A stretch of 64,000 nucleotides of DNA from assembly GCA_963817855.1 (NCBI GenBank), contig CAWFQA010000001.1, positions 1-64,000 on the forward strand. Reading direction: 5' to 3'. Source of the DNA: JAKAAZ01 sp963817855 (GTDB lineage Bacteria > Acidobacteriota > Terriglobia > Terriglobales > Acidobacteriaceae). The position numbers were made by a program, and so were the translations under genes. Numbering within the stretch: the stretch's first letter is position 1; the number at the start of each line of letters is the position of its first letter. The notes under the pieces were generated by a model that was not told the origin of the DNA, made no database searches, and saw only the letters and a program-made list of their open reading frames with translations. Below, one piece after another: positions 55,490 through 63,430 of the stretch.

Positions 55490-56875
55490 CTAGCCCTTGC
55501 CTTCGGGGTTCAACAGCGATTCCCGCAGCGCGCCCACCAGGTAGACAGATCCGGCACAGACGATCAACCCATTGGCGGCGGTTTCGGCCTGAGCCAGTTC
55601 CATTCCGGCGGCTGCGGAGGACGCAGTCTCCGCTTCCACGCCGAGGGTTCGAGCAACCGCCTGCAATTCTTCCACGGATGCGGTGCGCGGCGAATTGACG
55701 GGAGTCAAAATGACGCGATCAAAAACAGGGAAAAGAATCTGCGCCATTTCCTCGACTGCCTTTTCGCGTAGACATCCGAACAACAGCGTTCGCTGTGTCG
55801 GAAGCTGCGTGGCCAATCCAGGCCAGGTGCTGAGCGCGGAGCGAAGCGTCCAGGCGCCCGCGGGATTGTGAGCGACATCCAGCAGAACGGCGGGGCGAGC
55901 ATCGGTGCGGGGAAACAGTTCCAGGCGGCCTGGCCAGCGGGCGGTGCTGATTCCTTCTGCAATTTGCTGCGGCGATATATTGTAACTGTGACTGTTACAT
56001 AATTCATTGGCAGCCGCCACGGCCAACGCGGCGTTGCGATGTTGATGCGTTCCCGCCAAAGCAGGCCGCAGTTCCACCAACGTGCCTGCCACGGTTACAG
56101 AATAGGGTTCGGCGTAGAATTCGGTGGCTTCTTCCTCCAGGGAGCGACGCGGCGGCATAAACTCAACCGCGCTGACGCCGCGCACATTCAGATCGACCGC
56201 GACTTCTCCCAGTGCCTGGTTCGCGGCGGGATGCTGCGGCAACGTTACCAGAATTCCATTGGGCCGCAGGATGCCGGCTTTCTCGCGCGCGATGGCATCG
56301 ATGGTTCCGCCCAGCCATTCTGTATGGTCGAGCGAGATGTCGGTGATGACGGAGAGCAACGGCTCGACGATGTTGGTGGCGTCGAGGCGGCCGCCCATGC
56401 CCACTTCCAGCACAGCGATGTCGACCGCCTGCTCCGCAAAATAGAGAAAGGCCACGGCGGTGACGGACTCAAAAAAACTGGGGTCCTGCGGAAGCCTTCC
56501 TTCGCTTAGCAGGCGCGATCCGGTTTCATCCACGCGAAAATAGAGGCGCGCGAAATCGTCATCGGAGATGGTTGCGCCGTTGATCTGCACGCGCTCATTA
56601 ACGCGCGCGAGATGCGGGGAAGTATAGAGTCCGACGCGATAGCCGGCCACGCGCAGAATGTTGGCCAGCATGGCGGCGGTGGAACCTTTGCCGTTGGTGC
56701 CGGCGATCAGGATGCTGGGAAATTTTAATTCCGGCGAGCCCAGCGCGGCGGTGAGCATGCGCATCTCGGCGAGATCGAACTTTCGCGGAGACGTACCGAT
56801 GGCAGTGGAAGAACCGGCCTGCGCCAGTTCATGTCCGCGCGCATACAGACTCTCAATCGCCTGAGCATACGACAT
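55490..56875 (-). CDS. folC: Bifunctional folylpolyglutamate synthase / dihydrofolate synthase
   Basis: 461 residues. P-loop ILIAGTNGKGSTAAMLANIL, YTSPHLARVNERVQINGATIS, LEVGMGGRLDATNIVEPLLSVITDISLDHTEWLGGTIDAIAREKAGILR (in segments), ARWPGRLELFPR and LLDVAHNPAGA are the Mur-ligase-like FolC signatures. It adds glutamate to dihydropteroate and folates. First gene of the minus-strand folC-plsC-GATase series. Many bacteria keep accD directly upstream of folC; here accD is 6.5 kb away across a block of + strand genes. Confidence 0.96.
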   Translation of the reverse strand: MSYAQAIESLYARGHELAQAGSSTAIGTSPRKFDLAEMRMLTAALGSPELKFPSILIAGTNGKGSTAAMLANILRVAGYRVGLYTSPHLARVNERVQINGATISDDDFARLYFRVDETGSRLLSEGRLPQDPSFFESVTAVAFLYFAEQAVDIAVLEVGMGGRLDATNIVEPLLSVITDISLDHTEWLGGTIDAIAREKAGILRPNGILVTLPQHPAANQALGEVAVDLNVRGVSAVEFMPPRRSLEEEATEFYAEPYSVTVAGTLVELRPALAGTHQHRNAALAVAAANELCNSHSYNISPQQIAEGISTARWPGRLELFPRTDARPAVLLDVAHNPAGAWTLRSALSTWPGLATQLPTQRTLLFGCLREKAVEEMAQILFPVFDRVILTPVNSPRTASVEELQAVARTLGVEAETASSAAAGMELAQAETAANGLIVCAGSVYLVGALRESLLNPEGKG

Positions 56876-57012
56876 GGCTCGATTTTAGTAGCAGGATGGG
56901 ATTCGTGCTGCACAGTTCTTTGCGAATGGTTTTGCCGTTACAACCCACTCTCAGAATCGAGATGGCGGGCACCCGGCCGCTGGAGTTGCCATCGGGTCAG
57001 GAGTAGTTTCCT

Positions 57013-57051
57013 CCCATCCTTCGCGATGAAGCCGCGAAGGATGGGGCACCC
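57013..57051. repeat. Hairpin repeat with GGGGCACCC end, copy near folC
   Basis: CCCATCCTTCGCG-atgaagc-CGCGAAGGATGGG (13 bp, perfect) followed by GGGGCACCC at 57043-57051. Best member of a family in this window whose flanking GGGTGCCC is constant and whose stem varies. A weaker relative with CTCAGAATCGAG and a GGGCACCC end lies at about 56944-56975. Confidence 0.7.
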
Positions 57052-57081
57052 TGCTGATTCGTGGTGCGAGCTTCCTGCGAT

Positions 57082-57113
57082 CCCACATCTCAGAATCGAG
57101 ATGTGGGCCACCC
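57082..57113. repeat. Hairpin repeat with GGCCACCC end
   Basis: CCCACATCTC-agaatc-GAGATGTGGG (10 bp, perfect) then CCACCC. Same loop (AGAATC) as the weaker copy at 56950 and nearly the same as 58131-58136 (AAAATC). Confidence 0.65.
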
Positions 57114-57171
57114 GGCAATGCCCATTTCGGCTAGATGACAATATGTGCGGGCCAATGGCGATGCGCGCGGG

Positions 57172-58078
57172 ATGCATTATCCTGAACGTGTGGCTGAAGA
57201 ATCCAAACATCTCGTCACGAGGCGGCGCTTTCTTCAGCTCTCGGGCGCGGGTGCAGCCGCGGGCCTGCTGGCCTATTCTGGGGCGTTCGAGCGCCACGAT
57301 CTGCAGATCACGCAGCGCACGATTGAGTTGAAACGGCTCTCCCCGGCCTTGGACGGGCTGCGGATTGCCCAGATTTCCGATATCCACTACGGGCAATACA
57401 CGGAACCGTCGTTTGCCCGGCATGTTGTGGCGGAAGTGAATCGCCTGGCGCCGGATATAGTCCTGTTGACGGGAGATTATGTCAGCACCGGGCCGCTGCC
57501 GCATGCCTTCGGCGCCAGGAGCAGCTATCCCGTGCGCGGAAATTCTGTCCACGATCCAATGTCCGGAGCGATGGTGCGTGCTGGGCAACCACGATGTGGT
57601 AGTCAGCGAAAAAATTGTGACGGATGCGCTCGTAACCCACGGCCTGCCGGTGCTGGCAAACGCCTATGTGCCATATGAGCGCGAGGGAGCGCGGCTTTGG
57701 ATCGGCGGAGTGAAGGACATTGGTGAAAGCGATCCGGACCTGCATCTGGCCGCCCCGCATACGCTGCAAACCGCCAACGAACCGGTGATTCTGATGGGGC
57801 ACGAACCGGATTATGCCAACGACGTGATGAAACACGGCGGAGTGGATCTGATGCTCGCCGGCCACACGCACGGGGGGCAGGTGCGAGTACCGATGATTGG
57901 CGCTCTCTATTTGCCTCCGCTGGGCCGCAAGTATATTGAGGGACACTTCCACCTGCGGAATGATTTGCAGTTGTATGTCAATCGCGGTATCGGCGCTGTC
58001 GGGGTGCCGTTTCGGTTTGATTGCAGGCCGGAGCTGACGATGATCACGCTGCGCAGCCCGAGAGCCGTCACCGGATAA
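57172..58078 (+). CDS. Metallophosphoesterase, Tat-exported, one frameshift
   Basis: Joined length about 302 residues. The N-terminus TRRRFLQLSGAGAAAGLLAYSG is a twin-arginine signal. Metal motifs: RIAQISDIHYGQY (DxH), LLTGDYVSTG (GDxx), CVLGNHDVVVSEK (GNHD), VILMGHEPDYAND and LMLAGHTHGGQVRVP (GHxH), the YkuE/calcineurin-like order. One extra base near 57529-57533 separates the first two motifs from the rest. The start is uncertain: ATG at 57172 or GTG at 57190. Likely an extracytoplasmic phosphodiesterase or lipid-headgroup phosphatase; substrate unknown. Confidence 0.83.
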
Positions 58079-58120
58079 CGAACGGGCAGCTTCTATAGCA
58101 GCCAGGATTGCTGCGGTTCG

Positions 58121-58152
58121 CCCGGGTCTCAAAATCGAGACCTGGGGCACCC
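58121..58152. repeat. Hairpin repeat with GGGGCACCC end
   Basis: CCGGGTCTC-aaaatc-GAGACCTGG (one mismatch) then GGGGCACCC. The stem equals the one at 43868-43893 except for one base, showing that stem and end move together. Confidence 0.65.
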
Positions 58153-58175
58153 ATGTTTCGTTGGGAGGAGCGCGG

Positions 58176-59447
58176 ATGAAGGTTCAAATCGCATTCGGCA
58201 AGCGGGGCCTGGAGCTCGATCTTCCCGATGGTCCTGACTATCACGTGGTGAAGGTACATTCCGCACCTCCGCTGGCGGATGTGGAGAAGGCATTGGCGGC
58301 AGCGCTGGATGCTCCCGTGGCGGGACTGCCGCTGCTGGAGTTGGCGCGCGGAAAAAAGTCCGCGGCCATTTCCGTTTGCGACATCACCCGTCCGGCTCCC
58401 AATCCGATCACTCTGCCTCCTGTGCTTGAACGGCTGCATCGTGCCGGCATTCCACCGGAGAATGTGACGATTTGCATCGCGACGGGCCTGCATCGCGGCG
58501 CGACGGAAGACGAGCTGAGGACCATCCTGGGGCCGAAGATTGCGGCGACCTACAATATCGCCAATCACGACGCCAAGAATCGGAAGCTCCATCGCTTCGT
58601 CGGCACGACGCAGCAGGGAACCCCGGTCTATATTGATGAACGCTTCATGGCGGCGGATCTGCACATTACCCTGGGATTTATTGAGCAGCACCTGATGCTG
58701 GGATTTTCTGGCGGACGCAAGCTGGTGGCGCCGGGGCTGGCGGCGAAGGAAACCATTCAGGTGCTTCACTCGCCGCGATTTATGCGGGAGAAGCGCGCGA
58801 CGGAAGGATCCATCCGCGACAACCCGCTGCATGCGGAGCTGCTGGAAGTGGCGCGCATGGCGGGTCACGACTTTATGCTGGACGTGACCTTGACGAAGAC
58901 GCGGGAAATCTCCGGCGTGTTTGCGGGCGAGCCTGTCGCCGCCCATGCCGCCGGCGTGGAATTTATGCGGAACTCGTCCATCGAATATCTGCCGCAGCCG
59001 GTGGATGCGGTCATCACGTCGGGAGCCGGCTATCCCCTGGACCTGACTTTCTATCAAGCCATCAAGGGCGTCACCGCGGTGCAGCACATTTTGAAGCCGG
59101 AAGGCACCATCCTGATTTTGGGCGAATGTGCGGAGGGCGTGGGCTCGCCGGAGTTTGCGGCGATGGTGCGCCGATATCAAGGTCCGCGAGCATTTCTGGA
59201 GGCGATTGAGAACGCTCCGGTACAAGTGGATCAATGGCAGCTGGAAAAGCTGGCGCTGGTGGGATTGAAGCATGATGTTCTGTTGTACACCCCGGGAATC
59301 GCCAGCGAGGATTTAGGAGCGCTGCGGTCGAACGCATTCGATAGCGCATCAGCGGCGGTGGCCGCGTTACTGCCGCGGCTGGCGAAGAATGCTCGTGTGG
59401 CTGTGATTCCCGACGGACCCTACGCCTGCGCGCGAGTACAGGAATAA
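58176..59447 (+). CDS. Nickel-dependent lactate racemase family protein (LarA-like)
   Basis: 423 residues, ATG at 58176 with AGGAG 7 bases ahead. His106 (GLHRGAT), His172 (IEQHLMLG) and Lys182 (FSGGRKLVAPG) sit exactly two positions before the LarA residues H108, H174 and K184 that hold the nickel-pincer cofactor, so cofactor binding is likely. The family now includes racemases and epimerases for many 2-hydroxy acids, so lactate is not certain. The cofactor enzymes LarB, LarC and LarE are not in this window. No close co-transcribed partner; a small membrane protein follows 57 bases later. Confidence 0.87.
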   Translation: MKVQIAFGKRGLELDLPDGPDYHVVKVHSAPPLADVEKALAAALDAPVAGLPLLELARGKKSAAISVCDITRPAPNPITLPPVLERLHRAGIPPENVTICIATGLHRGATEDELRTILGPKIAATYNIANHDAKNRKLHRFVGTTQQGTPVYIDERFMAADLHITLGFIEQHLMLGFSGGRKLVAPGLAAKETIQVLHSPRFMREKRATEGSIRDNPLHAELLEVARMAGHDFMLDVTLTKTREISGVFAGEPVAAHAAGVEFMRNSSIEYLPQPVDAVITSGAGYPLDLTFYQAIKGVTAVQHILKPEGTILILGECAEGVGSPEFAAMVRRYQGPRAFLEAIENAPVQVDQWQLEKLALVGLKHDVLLYTPGIASEDLGALRSNAFDSASAAVAALLPRLAKNARVAVIPDGPYACARVQE

Positions 59448-59504
59448 AACCGGCGCGGTTCCCGTAGGATTGCAAGCAAGCCGTTGCACCCGGGAGCCGC
59501 CGCA

Positions 59505-59804
59505 ATGATGCTGCATATCCACGCACCCAATCTGTTCATCGCCTTTGGAGTTCTGGCATCCACCGCAGCCACGGATGCGGTGTATGTGATGTTCAACGCC
59601 GCAGTGACAGCGCGACGGCGCGGCGTGGCGGCCAGCTGGAGCAGCCTTTGGTATCTGCTGGCGGCGTTCGCCGTCATCAGCTACACCGGCAATGCGGTGT
59701 ATGTGCTGTTCGCCGCGGCGGGGTCGTGGCTGGGCGCATTTGGCGCGGTCACCTGGCTGGACAGGGCCGACATGAAAAATGCCACGGGAACTCGTCGGGC
59801 ATAA
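59505..59804 (+). CDS. Small membrane protein of unknown function
   Basis: 99 residues from the ATG at 59505, with GGGAG 8 bases ahead. Two or three membrane helices (about 10-30, 46-66, 68-82), separated by TARRRGVAASW. Ends with a short polar tail. I do not recognise the family. It lies between the LarA-like gene and the two leader-sharing secreted proteins. Confidence 0.6.
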   Translation: MMLHIHAPNLFIAFGVLASTAATDAVYVMFNAAVTARRRGVAASWSSLWYLLAAFAVISYTGNAVYVLFAAAGSWLGAFGAVTWLDRADMKNATGTRRA

Positions 59805-59900
59805 CAAGAAGAGCTCGAACATTGGGCATTTCGAGATTCTATGGCGACTAAATTTAGTTGTTGCAAGCTGTTGCAGCGTTAGGGTATTGTCATGCTCGCC

Positions 59901-60044
59901 ACGAACGAACGACGGTATGGGCCAGATCGTCTGGTTTTTCCTGCGTATATCTGGTCGAGCCCCCTATCGCACGACATTCCTGGATATTCAAACTTGAATT
60001 TATTACGCCCAGGAGGCGAGCAATCCATGAGAAAGCAATTTGGA
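59901..60044 (+). repeat. Duplicated leader, copy A (upstream of secreted protein 1)
   Basis: Begins ACGAACGAACGACGGTAT and includes CCCCTATCGCACGACATTCC, AGGAGGCGAGCAATC and the first codons (AAGCAATTTGGA) of the secreted gene. It aligns along its whole length with 61011-61147, with scattered mismatches, showing the leader and gene start were duplicated together. Confidence 0.85.
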
Positions 60045-60857
60045 TGTACAGCAGCACTATGTCTTGTGTTGGCAGGACTATGTTTTGCCGGATCGCGTAC
60101 GGCTACCGCACAGGAACAACCGGGGTCGTCCGGATTCCACAGCGTAGCCTGTGTCAAGGTAAGACGCGGCAAAAGGGCAGATTTCAAGACGCTCGTGAAT
60201 GGAAACTTCCTAAAGTACGAGCAGTCCCGGGTTGATTCAGGAGCCCTCTCCGCCTGGATTGTATTGCGCACCGTCATCCCTGCCGGGCACGACGCCACCT
60301 GCGATTACGCATTCGTCAGCTTCTACTCCGGCCTGCCCAACGCCCCCATGGGCGATAAAGAAATGAACGACGCTCTGCAAAAAGCCGGCATCAGCACCTC
60401 GCTTGAGCAGATGCAACAACAAGAGGAGGCCGTGGGCTATCTGGTCTACAACAGCATCAGCCGCACCGCCGTGCACGTCGGCGGAGCCAAAAAAGGCGAC
60501 TACATCGTAGTCAACCAAATGAGCGTCCCGGACGTGGGAGCATGGATCGCCAACGAAAAGAAACTGTGGCAGCCGATCTTTGAAGATGGAGTCAAGGACG
60601 GCTCGATGGACGGGTGGTCCGTCGTGGAGCAGTTCCTGCCCCGCGGCGCCAAAGACCAGGGCACCACATACACGGTCGACATCTATCCTAGCTGGAACGC
60701 GCTCTTTACCTTCTTCGGACCGAATTTCAATGACCGTTGGAAGAAAATCCATCCTGACGTCCCCTTCAATCAGGGAATGGATCAGGCAAACAAGGTCGCC
60801 ACCATCGAACACACCGTCCTCTACAACGTTGTGAACGCCATCGGGGCCTCAAAATAA
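60027..60857 (+). CDS. Secreted protein of unknown function (leader-duplicated pair, member 1)
   Basis: 276 residues, ATG at 60027 after AGGAGG. Signal peptide KQFGCTAALCLVLAGLCFAGSRTATAQ. The mature part has two similar-looking alpha/beta units (VACVKVRRGKRADFKTLVNGNFLKY and YIVVNQMSVPDVGAWIANEKKLW), suggestive of an NIPSNAP or dimeric alpha/beta-barrel fold, then HTVLYNVVNAIGASK. No catalytic motif is seen and no function is proposed. A strong terminator follows. Confidence 0.72.
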   Translation: MRKQFGCTAALCLVLAGLCFAGSRTATAQEQPGSSGFHSVACVKVRRGKRADFKTLVNGNFLKYEQSRVDSGALSAWIVLRTVIPAGHDATCDYAFVSFYSGLPNAPMGDKEMNDALQKAGISTSLEQMQQQEEAVGYLVYNSISRTAVHVGGAKKGDYIVVNQMSVPDVGAWIANEKKLWQPIFEDGVKDGSMDGWSVVEQFLPRGAKDQGTTYTVDIYPSWNALFTFFGPNFNDRWKKIHPDVPFNQGMDQANKVATIEHTVLYNVVNAIGASK

Positions 60858-60881
60858 TCCAAGCCAACACGGCAAAACAAA

Positions 60882-60922
60882 GAAGGCCGCGCCATCGCCC
60901 GCGCGGCCTTCCATTTGTATCT
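60882..60922 (+). terminator. Strong hairpin terminator after secreted protein 1
   Basis: GAAGGCCGCGC (60882-60892) and GCGCGGCCTTC (60901-60911) form an 11-bp perfect GC-rich stem with an 8-base loop, followed by CATTTGTATCTGTATT, a moderately T-rich tail. It separates the two leader-duplicated genes into independent transcripts. Confidence 0.75.
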
Positions 60923-61010
60923 GTATTCGTATTGCGGGGCCTCGCAGAAGATGCGTTTGCAGTTTCTAATTGCCGATCGTTACCGCGATGCGGTAAGTTC
61001 ACAGTCACCC

Positions 61011-61147
61011 ACGAACGAACGACGGTATCGCCCAGATACTACGTTTCTCCCTCAGGCGTCTGGCCGGGCCCCCTATCGCACGACATTCCTGGATAACCAA
61101 AACTTCACTACGCCAGGGAGGCGAGCAATCATGAAAAAGCAATTTGG
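61011..61147 (+). repeat. Duplicated leader, copy B (upstream of secreted protein 2)
   Basis: Same element as 59901-60044: ACGAACGAACGACGGTAT, CCCCTATCGCACGACATTCC, GGGAGGCGAGCAATC and AAGCAATTTGGA. The middle (about 61035-61065) has drifted most; the two ends are nearly identical. Confidence 0.85.
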
Positions 61148-61970
61148 AACTTTCGCAGGACTGTGTTTGCTTTGTACAGGAATCGGTTTGGCAGGATCGG
61201 GAATAGCAACCGCGCAAGATTCGAACTCAAACCTGGCGCCGCCAAATGTGTTGGTTGTGCAAAGTGAAATGTTAAAGCCGGGAATGGCCGGCATGGCGCA
61301 CCAGAAGTCGGAAAGCGCGTTTGTGCAGGCGATGCAGAAGGCAAAGTCGCCCGACCATTATTTCGCGGCCACCTCCATGTCCGGCCCCAGCCGGGCGCTG
61401 TTCTTTCTTCCATACGATTCATTCGCGGACTGGGAGAGGTCGAATGCGGCGATGATGGGCGATTCCTCACTGGCTTCGGACTTCGACAGCGCGATGGAGG
61501 CTGACGGCAAATTGCTCACATCTTTTAGCACGTTGGTGTTTCGCTATCGGCCTGACATGAGCGTCTCTGCGAACGTGGATCTGGCGCAGATGCGCTATGT
61601 GGTGATTACGGTGATCACCATTAAACCGGGGCATGAGGCGGAGTGGACGGAGCTGGCAAAACTTCACAATGAGGTATTCGGAAAAGACGCCGATACGCAT
61701 TTCGCCATGTGGGAGGAAGTTTTCGGTAATGAAGGCGGCGTTTACATCGTGACCGTACCCATAAAGAGCCTGGCGGGGGTCGATGCGCATGATGCGGCCG
61801 CAGAGAAGACCTGGGCGGCTGTCAGTGCGGACAAGAAAAAGAAGATGGACGATCTGGAGACTTCTGCTTTCGCCTCCATCCACACCAACCTGTACTCGAT
61901 GGACCCGAAGATGAGCTACCCTCCCGAGCGGTGGAAGACTGCATCGCCGGATTTCTGGGGTAAGCAGTAA
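61131..61970 (+). CDS. Secreted protein of unknown function (leader-duplicated pair, member 2)
   Basis: 279 residues, ATG at 61131 after GGGAGGCG. Signal peptide KKQFGTFAGLCLLCTGIGLAGSGIATAQ, clearly related to member 1. The mature part again has two alpha/beta units (VVQSEMLKPGMAGMAHQKSESAFVQAM and YVVITVITIKPGHEAEWTELAKLHNEVFG), like ABM/NIPSNAP folds, but is otherwise well diverged from member 1. Function unknown. The tail MSYPPERWKTASPDFWGKQ is aromatic-rich. Confidence 0.72.
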   Translation: MKKQFGTFAGLCLLCTGIGLAGSGIATAQDSNSNLAPPNVLVVQSEMLKPGMAGMAHQKSESAFVQAMQKAKSPDHYFAATSMSGPSRALFFLPYDSFADWERSNAAMMGDSSLASDFDSAMEADGKLLTSFSTLVFRYRPDMSVSANVDLAQMRYVVITVITIKPGHEAEWTELAKLHNEVFGKDADTHFAMWEEVFGNEGGVYIVTVPIKSLAGVDAHDAAAEKTWAAVSADKKKKMDDLETSAFASIHTNLYSMDPKMSYPPERWKTASPDFWGKQ

Positions 61971-62055
61971 ACTCAATCGCAGAGAAAGAAGCATTTGGGC
62001 GGATGGAGCGGGACTTCATTCGCCCAAACATTTTGAATCGCAGTCGAGTCATTCG

Positions 62056-63405
62056 ATGATGCCAGAGAGACTTCTCGCCGAGGCACCCGACGCCGCGTTC
62101 CACGCGGACGCCAAACTGAAGCGCGTGATTGGGCCTTGGGGGCTGGGAGCTACTGCCGTCAACGTCGCGGTGGGAGCAGGAATCTTTGTCGTCCCTGCGT
62201 TTGTGGCCGCCATTCTAGGGCCGGCCGCGATCGTGGCTTATTTCGTTTGCGGAATCGCCGTGGCGCTGGTGCTGACCTGCTACATCGAAATTGGAAGCTT
62301 CGTGCAGCGTTCCGGGGGCGGCGTGGCCTATGTCGAAGAGGCGTTCGGGCCGCTGATGGGGTTCCTTGCCTGGGTGATGTACTCGGTGGGGTATGAGGTG
62401 ATTGCGTGCGCCGCGCTGGCTGTTGCGCTGATCGGTTCATTGGCGATCTGGGCGCCGGCGCTGGGTCATGGCGTGCCTCGGGTTCTGACGTTGCTTGTGA
62501 TATTCGGCGGGCTGGCCACGATCAACATCATTGGCGTTCGCCAGGGATTGCGCGTCGCTGTCGCGTCGACAATTGCCAAGCTGATCCCATTGCTGCTCGC
62601 CATTGTCGCGGGAATATTTTTTGTGCACTGGCATCAACTGCGTTGGGCAGAATGGCCACCGGCGGCAAAGCTGGGCGAGGCATCGCTGATTCTGTTTTTT
62701 GCTTTTCAGGGCATTGAAGAAGCGCTCGCGCCCAGTGCTGAAATTCGCGATCCGGCACGCACCGTGCCGCGAGCCATGTTTGGCGCAACCGGCACGGTGA
62801 TTCTGCTGTATGTCGCGATGCAACTGGTAAGCCAGGGAGTGTTGGGCGATGAGCTGGCGCGCCAGACGACCGCACCCCTGGCGGCTGTGGCCGAAAGAAT
62901 TGTCGGCGTGGCAGGAAGCACACTGGTGACGATCGGCGTCGCAGTGTCGATTTTTGGATCGCTGGCCGGCGGAATGTTGTCGACGCCGCGCGCATTTTTT
63001 CTGGCTGCGGAGGACGGGGCACTTCCGCGGGCCCTGGCGCGAGTTCATCCGCGGTTTCGCACGCCCCACGTCGCGATCATCACCGTGGCTACATTGATGT
63101 TTCTGCTGGCGGCATCAGGCGGATTCAAGCGACTCGCGATTCTTTCCAGCGCGTCGATTTTGTGCGTCTACCTGGCCATTTGCCTGGGCGCGCTGAAGCT
63201 GCGCTATACGCGCAAGCGAGTGCCCGGAGCCTTCCGCGCACCGGGCGGCCCGTTGATTGGAATTCTGGGTTCCATGGTGGTGATCTGGCTACTGTCGCAC
63301 TCGACCAAGCTGGAAGTGAGTGCGCTATCGGGAACGCTGGCACTCTCCATCGCCTACTTCTTTGTGCGGCGATGGTACCTGCGCCAGCGCGAAACCATCC
63401 GCTGA
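62056..63405 (+). CDS. APC superfamily amino-acid permease
   Basis: 449 residues with about 12 membrane helices. First helix GLGATAVNVAVGAGIFVVPAFVAAILGPAA carries the substrate-binding GAGIF motif of APC transporters; FFAFQGIEEALAPSAEIRDPARTVPRAM matches the helix-6/loop signature. Substrate not decidable. No partner genes adjacent. The start lacks a clear ribosome site; two ATGs in tandem are available. It converges with accD, with 25 bases between stops. Confidence 0.88.
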   Translation: MMPERLLAEAPDAAFHADAKLKRVIGPWGLGATAVNVAVGAGIFVVPAFVAAILGPAAIVAYFVCGIAVALVLTCYIEIGSFVQRSGGGVAYVEEAFGPLMGFLAWVMYSVGYEVIACAALAVALIGSLAIWAPALGHGVPRVLTLLVIFGGLATINIIGVRQGLRVAVASTIAKLIPLLLAIVAGIFFVHWHQLRWAEWPPAAKLGEASLILFFAFQGIEEALAPSAEIRDPARTVPRAMFGATGTVILLYVAMQLVSQGVLGDELARQTTAPLAAVAERIVGVAGSTLVTIGVAVSIFGSLAGGMLSTPRAFFLAAEDGALPRALARVHPRFRTPHVAIITVATLMFLLAASGGFKRLAILSSASILCVYLAICLGALKLRYTRKRVPGAFRAPGGPLIGILGSMVVIWLLSHSTKLEVSALSGTLALSIAYFFVRRWYLRQRETIR

Positions 63406-63430
63406 GTTGGCAATCGCGATCCGCTGCAGC

